Below are positions 4,488-5,161 of a stretch of 5,161 nucleotides of DNA, one piece after another; position 1 is the first letter of the stretch, and each line of letters begins with the position of its first letter. Origin of the DNA: Solirubrobacterales bacterium (GTDB taxonomy: Bacteria; Actinomycetota; Thermoleophilia; Solirubrobacterales; Solirubrobacteraceae); NCBI GenBank assembly GCA_017354065.1, contig JAFMRN010000192.1, positions 1 through 5,161 on the forward strand, written 5' to 3'. A model generated the notes under the pieces. That model searched no databases, was not told the DNA's origin, and saw only the letters and a program-made list of their open reading frames with translations. The position numbers and the translations under genes were made by a program.

Positions 4488-5161
4488 CTAACTCAAACCG
4501 GCGCCCACGAGCTCCTGAATCGACCCGGCACCCGCCGCCCGCACCCGCGCGGCCAGATCGTGGTTGACCCGCGCCGGCCAGGCCGGGCCGCCGTAGATGA
4601 AGCCGGTGTAGGCCTGCACCAGGGTCGCGCCGGCAAGGATCCGCGCCCAAACGTCGTCCGCGCCGCTAACGCCGCCGACCGAGATGATGATCGCGTCGGT
4701 CTCACGCAGGCGCGCGCGTAGGAGCGCTAGCACGGCAAGCGAACGCGGCGCCACGGGCACTCCGGAAACGCCCCCGCCCTCAAACCACGCCACCTCAGCG
4801 CGCCCCGGCGGAGACAGGACCCCACGGTCGACGGTCGTGTTGGTCGCGATCACGCCCGCCAACCCCGCTGAGGCGACCAGCTCCGCGACGGCCGCAACGT
4901 CCGCGTCGGCCATGTCCGGGCTGATCTTCACGAGCAGCGGCTTGTCAGAGATCTCGCGCGCCACGGCGTCGACCAGCGGAGCCAGGGCCTCCACGGCCTC
5001 AAGCGCCCGCAGCCCCGGGGTGTTCGGGGAGGAAACGTTGATCACCAGGTAGTCGCTGACAGGCGCCAGCATCCGGGCAACCGCTACGTAGTCCTCGGCG
5101 GCGCGCTCCAGCGGGGTGTCCAGGTTCTTGCCCAGGTTCGCGCCCACGACCGGAGCGCCAG
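4488..5161 (-). CDS. pyrD: Dihydroorotate dehydrogenase (quinone), class 2, 5'-truncated by window
   Basis: The enzyme oxidises dihydroorotate to orotate with FMN in pyrimidine synthesis and passes electrons to membrane quinones. About 223 C-terminal residues are present, roughly two thirds of the usual 340-360. The frame is open through the right edge, reading GAPVVGANLGKN, the normal interior of the family, so a GTG at 5147 is not the start. Counting that codon as 1: VINVSSPNTPGLR (35-47) has Ser40 at the catalytic-base position, and serine rather than cysteine defines class 2. LLVKISPD (71-78) and ATNTTVDR (101-108) contact FMN and orotate. IISVGGVSGADDVW (154-167) and GATLVQAYTGFIYGGP (173-188) form the FMN phosphate site. 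The N-terminal membrane-associated helices lie outside the window. It is upstream of gnd in the same direction and probably in one transcript with it. Confidence 0.95.
   Translation of the reverse strand, partial: GAPVVGANLGKNLDTPLERAAEDYVAVARMLAPVSDYLVINVSSPNTPGLRALEAVEALAPLVDAVAREISDKPLLVKISPDMADADVAAVAELVASAGLAGVIATNTTVDRGVLSPPGRAEVAWFEGGGVSGVPVAPRSLAVLALLRARLRETDAIIISVGGVSGADDVWARILAGATLVQAYTGFIYGGPAWPARVNHDLAARVRAAGAGSIQELVGAGLS

Noticed and set aside
4178..4567. Plus-strand open frame of 129 codons across the gnd/pyrD junction
   Set aside because: It is antisense to well-conserved gnd and pyrD sequence and has no recognisable domain.

Overview
The window looks like chromosomal DNA from a high-GC actinobacterium. 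By eye it is about two-thirds G+C, codons strongly prefer G/C in third position, and GTG/TTG starts and a probable leaderless gene are present. A Solirubrobacterales-type (Thermoleophilia) host would fit the gene styles, but that is only a guess. Gene packing is very tight, and every stretch over about 100 bases is accounted for.

Left part (1-3353): an alternating-strand set of small redox and regulatory genes. It begins with the C-terminal part of an SRPBCC-like protein (+). A TetR-family repressor (-) shares a CTAG stop overlap with it and is divergent from an NmrA-like NAD(P)H-dependent SDR oxidoreductase (+). A near-perfect 29-nt palindrome lies between the TetR and NmrA genes and is the obvious candidate operator. 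The oxidoreductase ends in a 22-nt convergent overlap with a two-domain protein (-) that joins a 4-oxalocrotonate-tautomerase-like domain to an NTF2/SnoaL-like domain. That gene is divergent from an HxlR-family regulator (+). The short region between them holds a tandem 29-bp repeat and plausible promoters for both directions. The two regulator/enzyme pairs resemble repressor-controlled responses to quinones or other electrophiles; this is inferred from families and layout, not shown.

Middle (3313-3446): a complete tRNA-Val(UAC) gene on the minus strand. The HxlR reading frame runs 41 nt into its 3' half and uses a TAA opposite the anticodon loop as its stop. A 14-bp perfect hairpin follows, between the tRNA and the next gene, and is a likely terminator.

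Right part (3452-5161): two housekeeping genes on the minus strand, in transcription order pyrD (class 2 dihydroorotate dehydrogenase, 5' end cut by the window) then gnd (short, probably NAD+-dependent 6-phosphogluconate dehydrogenase), separated by 10 nt and probably co-transcribed.

The tRNA marks a visible boundary between core metabolism on its 5' side and regulator/redox genes on its 3' side. This is the arrangement expected if the left part was acquired by integration at the tRNA 3' end, but no integrase or duplicated attachment site is visible here. I found no CRISPR array, insertion sequence or clearly novel system. The most unusual items are the tautomerase-NTF2 fusion, the repeat-bearing divergent promoter, and the HxlR/tRNA overlap.
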